This document shows positions 8,022 to 10,607 of a stretch of 10,607 bases of DNA, piece by piece. The position numbers and the translations under genes were made by a program. The stretch is from positions 1-10,607 of the forward strand of contig JAHBMJ010003444.1 of assembly GCA_018398765.1 (NCBI GenBank), read 5' to 3'. Source of the DNA: Chromera velia. Lineage: Eukaryota; Sar; Chromeraceae. Position 1 is the first letter of the stretch. Each line of letters starts with the position of its first letter. Under the pieces are notes generated by a model. It had not been told where the DNA came from. It ran no database searches and saw only the letters and a program-made list of their open reading frames with translations.

Positions 8022-9695
8022 GGATCCGCGATCTTTTTTGCCCCACAACAGAAAGATCTGAAGCTCTTCCTCAGGGACCAGGGAACAATCACGCAGCAGA
8101 GCAACGGCAGAATTCCCCTTCCTCATCCGATGGAAAACAGCATCTTCACGTGGGAAGCAGAACAAGCCGCTCAGCGAAATCACTTGATGTTCACAGCGTC
8201 TGACGAGGCTTCCATAACCCCACTGACCGACAAACGCCCCCCCCCAATTCAAACACAGTTTGTCCCCTCAGGAGAAGACCTTAGGTCTCCTCGCTCCTCC
8301 CCTGCTACTCCACGCTCGAACGAGTGCAAGAGGTTGGGTGTCTTCTACCCCTCAAAAGAGCGTTTTTTGACTGCTCAACGGAGGGCAAGCCGACGATATT
8401 CATGCAGACCTCTCCAAGTCGGAGAGATCCCTGCGATAGTCGACACCGCTTCCTCACTCAACCTCCAAGCCATTCGAGAGGCCAGAAATCGCAGGTGGAT
8501 CATCCAACAGCCTGACGGGACGTACCGACCAAACAAAGAATTCTTTGACCCCGAAGAATTCTAGAATGAAGTCATTGACATTCAAGGGGGAGGCGGAGAC
8601 TTCGTTTCCCTCTGTCATGGACTTCTCCGTGTGCGGTTCGAACAGACCCGACCGCACACACACCGTCCGCGAGGAAAAATCATGATCCACCTTGCTGACT
8701 TCAATTTTGAAAACCCTCTCCTCATTCTTGGTCTCAACTTCTTCCGTTAGTTCGACTTCAACTGGCAAGAATTGGCACCCAGACCAGAAGACGGAACCCG
8801 TCTCATCGAAATCTCGATGGGAACGGGCCCAGCGGGAGTCGAGGGGTTCACTCACTGGCAGCTGACCCCGAGTATTCAGCTCCTCCACGCTCGAGTGTCC
8901 ATCCTTCGTAGGACAGATCCTTCCATAGACACGCACAATTTTTGGGTCCCCACCTCTTCAGCAATCCCTCTCTGACTCCCCGGGGTCTCTGCACAGGGAG
9001 AGGTGGGACGAGGGAGCGGTCGTCCGAACGAAACCTTCTCCTCCGATAGCCCGTCGGAGCCGCCGAGCGAGACGGGTGGTCAACAACCGTTCTCCCCCCG
9101 CGTTCCCAGCTTGCCCGACAACAGTCCCACTCACTCTCTGAAACCAGTCTCAGAGATAGGGGACCTTTTCGATCAACAGAGGGGTCCGTATGCGAGGGGA
9201 CAGACATCGGAGGAGGATGTGGATATGACTATTCCAGTGATTACTGTGCCGTCGGATTTCGAAGAGGGAGGAGCGGAGGATGTGAACCCCTATGCAATGG
9301 AAGTGGAGGTCGAGCAGCCAGCCCCATCACTTCCGATTGCAACTTCGATAAATGGAGGCAGCGTCCCCGAGGAGACGCAGGAAACATAACCAATGCAAGT
9401 GGAAGAGCAAGAGAGGTCTTCCCCTGCACACCCACCTGCACAGCCAATGCAGGAGGTCGAGCAACCGCAAGCGACCTCCACTCAGGAAGCTGCGGTGGAG
9501 CCTGTAGAGATGGCAGTAGAGTCTGCTCCCCCCACCGACTAACGTCCTTTCTGGCAGAGAATCGGCTTCACCAGACAGGAATGGAAGGAGACCTAATATG
9601 CGGGGTGGCTGGAGGAGGGATCAGCAGAGTGGAAACAGGGAGGGTACGACACGTAGACTAAGGAAGAGTTCCAAATGGTGAACTACGACATCTGA
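8022..9695 (+). CDS. Retropepsin-like protease followed by an acidic tail and an aromatic-rich end
   Basis: Same frame as the preceding segment, directly after TGA 8019. It opens with IFFAPQQKDLKLFLRDQG, then a Pro/Ser/Arg-rich stretch (a C9 run at 8237-8245 does not disturb the frame), then the protease domain (about 8421-8775). Then a disordered tail rich in Ser, Pro, Glu and Gln passes TGA 8973 and TAA 9387. The last part (about 9543-9692) changes character: it is rich in Trp, Glu, Gly and Tyr (FWQRIGFTRQEWKET, WLEEGSAEWKQGGYDT, KEEFQMVNYDI) and is broken by TAA 9540, TAA 9594 and TAG 9654 before ending at TGA 9693. The protease would process the polyprotein if active (inference from family). 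No reverse transcriptase follows within the window. Confidence 0.55.
8421..8775 (+). other. Retropepsin-like aspartic protease domain
   Basis: The hydrophobic-hydrophobic-Asp-Thr motif IPAIVDTASSLNL (Asp codon 8442-8444) matches the catalytic loop of retroviral/Ty3-type aspartic proteases, which usually read D-T/S-G. Here the Gly is Ala (GCT 8448-8450). About 94 residues later, FENPLLILGLNFFR (about 8706-8747) matches the conserved C-terminal I-L-G-x-[DN]-[FW] element. The spacing is longer than in the compact retroviral enzyme (about 60), with the excess in a Gly/Arg/His-rich middle. TAG 8562 lies in the middle, and TAG 8748 lies directly after the ILG motif, with coding-like FDFNWQELAP following. 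Retropepsins act as dimers. Activity is uncertain because of the Gly-to-Ala change and the two stops. Confidence 0.7.
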
Positions 9696-10129
9696 ATGCG
9701 AATGAGAAAAAGACAAACGAGATTGCTCAAAAGAATGTTTTCATTTCTCTCCCCCCTTTATCTATGCCTCCACCTCCTTCATTCAATGATCCTTCCTCTT
9801 GTCCTCTTCCACTTCGACACTCCTCCCCCTCCCGTCCCTTCTCTTCTCCTCTTCCTGATGTACAACTCCATGAGCCATCAAAGATTTTTTCTCAGACACG
9901 CAGACAGCGCTCTCCTTCCATTGGCAAAAGCAAGCGAAGCAAGCGGTCCAGAAGAAAAGAGCGAGGCCGCTAGAGAAAGGAAAGGTTCGATCGGGAGGTC
10001 GGATAACGTTGTCATTCGCAGTCTCGCTCCAAGCGTCGAGAATTTAACAGACGCAGAGCAACCAAGCATGACAGAAACCTGCATGGTATAAAGGCCACTT
10101 TCTTTTTCACTTCTCTTCTCGTCTCCCAA
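9692..10129 (+). CDS. Pro-rich then strongly basic Arg/Ser/Lys segment, one base back from the protease frame
   Basis: Near 9693 the coding-like frame steps back one base and continues as NANEKKTNEIAQKNVFISL, a Pro/Ser-rich stretch, then RRQRSPSIGKSKRSKRSRR and further Arg/Lys-rich sequence through TAG 9971 and TAA 10004 to about 10085. The composition resembles a nuclear-localisation or nucleic-acid-binding region. It could be the C-terminal extension of the polyprotein, reached by an indel or by -1 frameshifting before TGA 9693, or simply an unrelated open stretch. The competing frame starting at ATG 9696 also stays open to 10091 but gives a Leu/Phe/His-rich N-terminus that I find less convincing. 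Confidence 0.4.
10087..10093 (+). promoter_or_regulatory. TATA-box-like TATAAAG
   Basis: TATAAAG stands 37 bases before ATG 10130, separated from it by a pyrimidine-rich stretch (CTTCTCTTCTCGTCTCC) that would suit a transcription start. If real, it would make the frame from 10130 a separate gene or subgenomic transcript. The match is short and the upstream frame is also open, so it may be chance. Confidence 0.3.
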
Positions 10130-10607
10130 ATGTTCACACCTTCTTTTTCTATTTCTGGTACTCTTCCTTCTTCATTTGTTGATGCTGATGCTGCTGACGT
10201 CGATTCTTCTTTTGATGAGGTGTCTTTCCTTTGTGAACCAATTGTCCCACCTTTTACCCAGCTCTACTCCGATCACTTCTCACCTGCAATCGCTGCTAGC
10301 TCAGATAAGAAGGAAGGTCATTTTTGCTTTATTGGGTCCCAGTGCACTGGAAAGACTCAGTTGACAGCAAAGAGCCTTCAACGATCGTCTTCCTCTTTAT
10401 CCTCTCTCCCTTTATCTTCTTCTGTACAAGAACTTCTCTCTTTCAAAGAAAGCAGAACTGACCGTTGTTCCTCGGCTGGCTCTTCTGTTGTTGTAGTAGA
10501 AGAAAACGAAGAACGGGACGAAATTTGCTCTGAAGAATTCACATGTGCATCATCCGTTTGCTTTTCCGATGACTCTGACTCATCAGACTGCATTTTTGAC
10601 GGACAAG
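10130..10607 (+). CDS. Ser/Asp/Glu-rich open frame with a Walker-A-like motif, 3' end outside the window
   Basis: From ATG 10130 the frame is open for 159 codons to the window end with no stop. Residues 1-60 are Ser/Asp/Phe-rich. At residues 69-76 (10334-10357) GSQCTGKT fits the P-loop pattern GxxxxGK[ST], preceded by a short hydrophobic strand (HFCFI) and followed by a helix-like stretch (QLTAKSLQ), as in P-loop NTPases. After that it becomes Ser-rich and then acidic (VVVVEENEERDE, later FSDDSDSSD), which is unlike a compact NTPase fold. It is in the same frame as the basic segment upstream and could be its continuation. An ATP- or GTP-binding role is only a suggestion from one motif. Confidence 0.4.
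   Translation, partial: MFTPSFSISGTLPSSFVDADAADVDSSFDEVSFLCEPIVPPFTQLYSDHFSPAIAASSDKKEGHFCFIGSQCTGKTQLTAKSLQRSSSSLSSLPLSSSVQELLSFKESRTDRCSSAGSSVVVVEENEERDEICSEEFTCASSVCFSDDSDSSDCIFDGQ

Noticed and set aside
8454-8936. 160-codon open frame on the - strand
   Set aside because: It is antisense to the protease domain, whose motifs are recognisable on the + strand; other - strand frames (for example 7818-8252 and 3492-3755) are also shadows.
5577-9692. Reverse transcriptase, RNase H or integrase
   Set aside because: No YxDD-type motif, catalytic DEDD pattern, HHCC zinc finger or DDE spacing was found in the readable frames.
420-10607. Stops produced by repeat-induced point mutation or CpG deamination
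   Set aside because: CpA and CpG dinucleotides remain abundant throughout, and TGA (from CGA) is much rarer than TAA/TAG in frame, which does not fit CpG decay. General decay is not excluded.
1-10607. CRISPR arrays, tRNA or rRNA genes, bacterial operon signals
   Set aside because: No regularly spaced direct repeats with unique spacers, no cloverleaf with tRNA box sequences and no rRNA-like conserved stretches were seen.

Overview
The window looks eukaryotic. There are no bacterial-type operons or ribosome binding sites, an AT-rich stretch with consensus splice borders sits next to the first ATG, there is a TATA-like box near the 3' end, and two domains of retroelement type are recognisable. 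The species cannot be named. All coding signal that I trust is on the + strand.

Layout. Bases 1-419 hold no convincing gene. A gene probably starts at ATG 420, with a two-codon first exon, a 99-nt AT-rich intron (426-524) and a second possible in-phase intron (945-1133). The frame then runs through a His/Pro/Ser-rich N-terminus into a Gag-like capsid with a clear major homology region near 1872-1911. A Gln/Asn/Gly-rich tail follows, then about 890 codons of mostly disordered, charged and Pro-rich sequence with an RGG-like patch (about 4856-4940). Next come a low-complexity hexamer array (5332-5432), a large unrecognised segment (about 5577-8021), a retropepsin-like protease (about 8421-8775), an acidic Glu/Pro/Gln-rich tail and an aromatic-rich end (to 9692). 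From 9692 a basic Arg/Ser/Lys-rich segment leads into a Ser-rich frame that stays open to the window end. That last frame contains one Walker-A-like motif and may be a separate gene starting at ATG 10130.

The striking point is that these pieces read as one coherent frame only if many stop codons are passed. I list 19 in-frame TAA/TAG (one may be intronic) and 4 in-frame TGA. Several sit inside stretches that look plainly coding, such as the protease fold and amphipathic helices. The frame also steps back by one base at two identical C10 runs and at one C6 run, as if a single C were missing at each, and steps back again near 9693.

Three explanations compete: (a) a nuclear code in which TAA and TAG are sense (Gln is the simplest fit, as in several ciliates, some green algae and some other protists), with C runs undercounted in the assembly; (b) a decaying copy of a Gag-protease retroelement or virus-like element; (c) partial rescue by splicing, readthrough or programmed frameshifting. 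I lean to (a) or a mix of (a) and (c), but the sequence alone does not settle it. No reverse transcriptase, RNase H or integrase motif was found, so this is either the 5' part of a long retroelement or a Gag-protease gene without polymerase.
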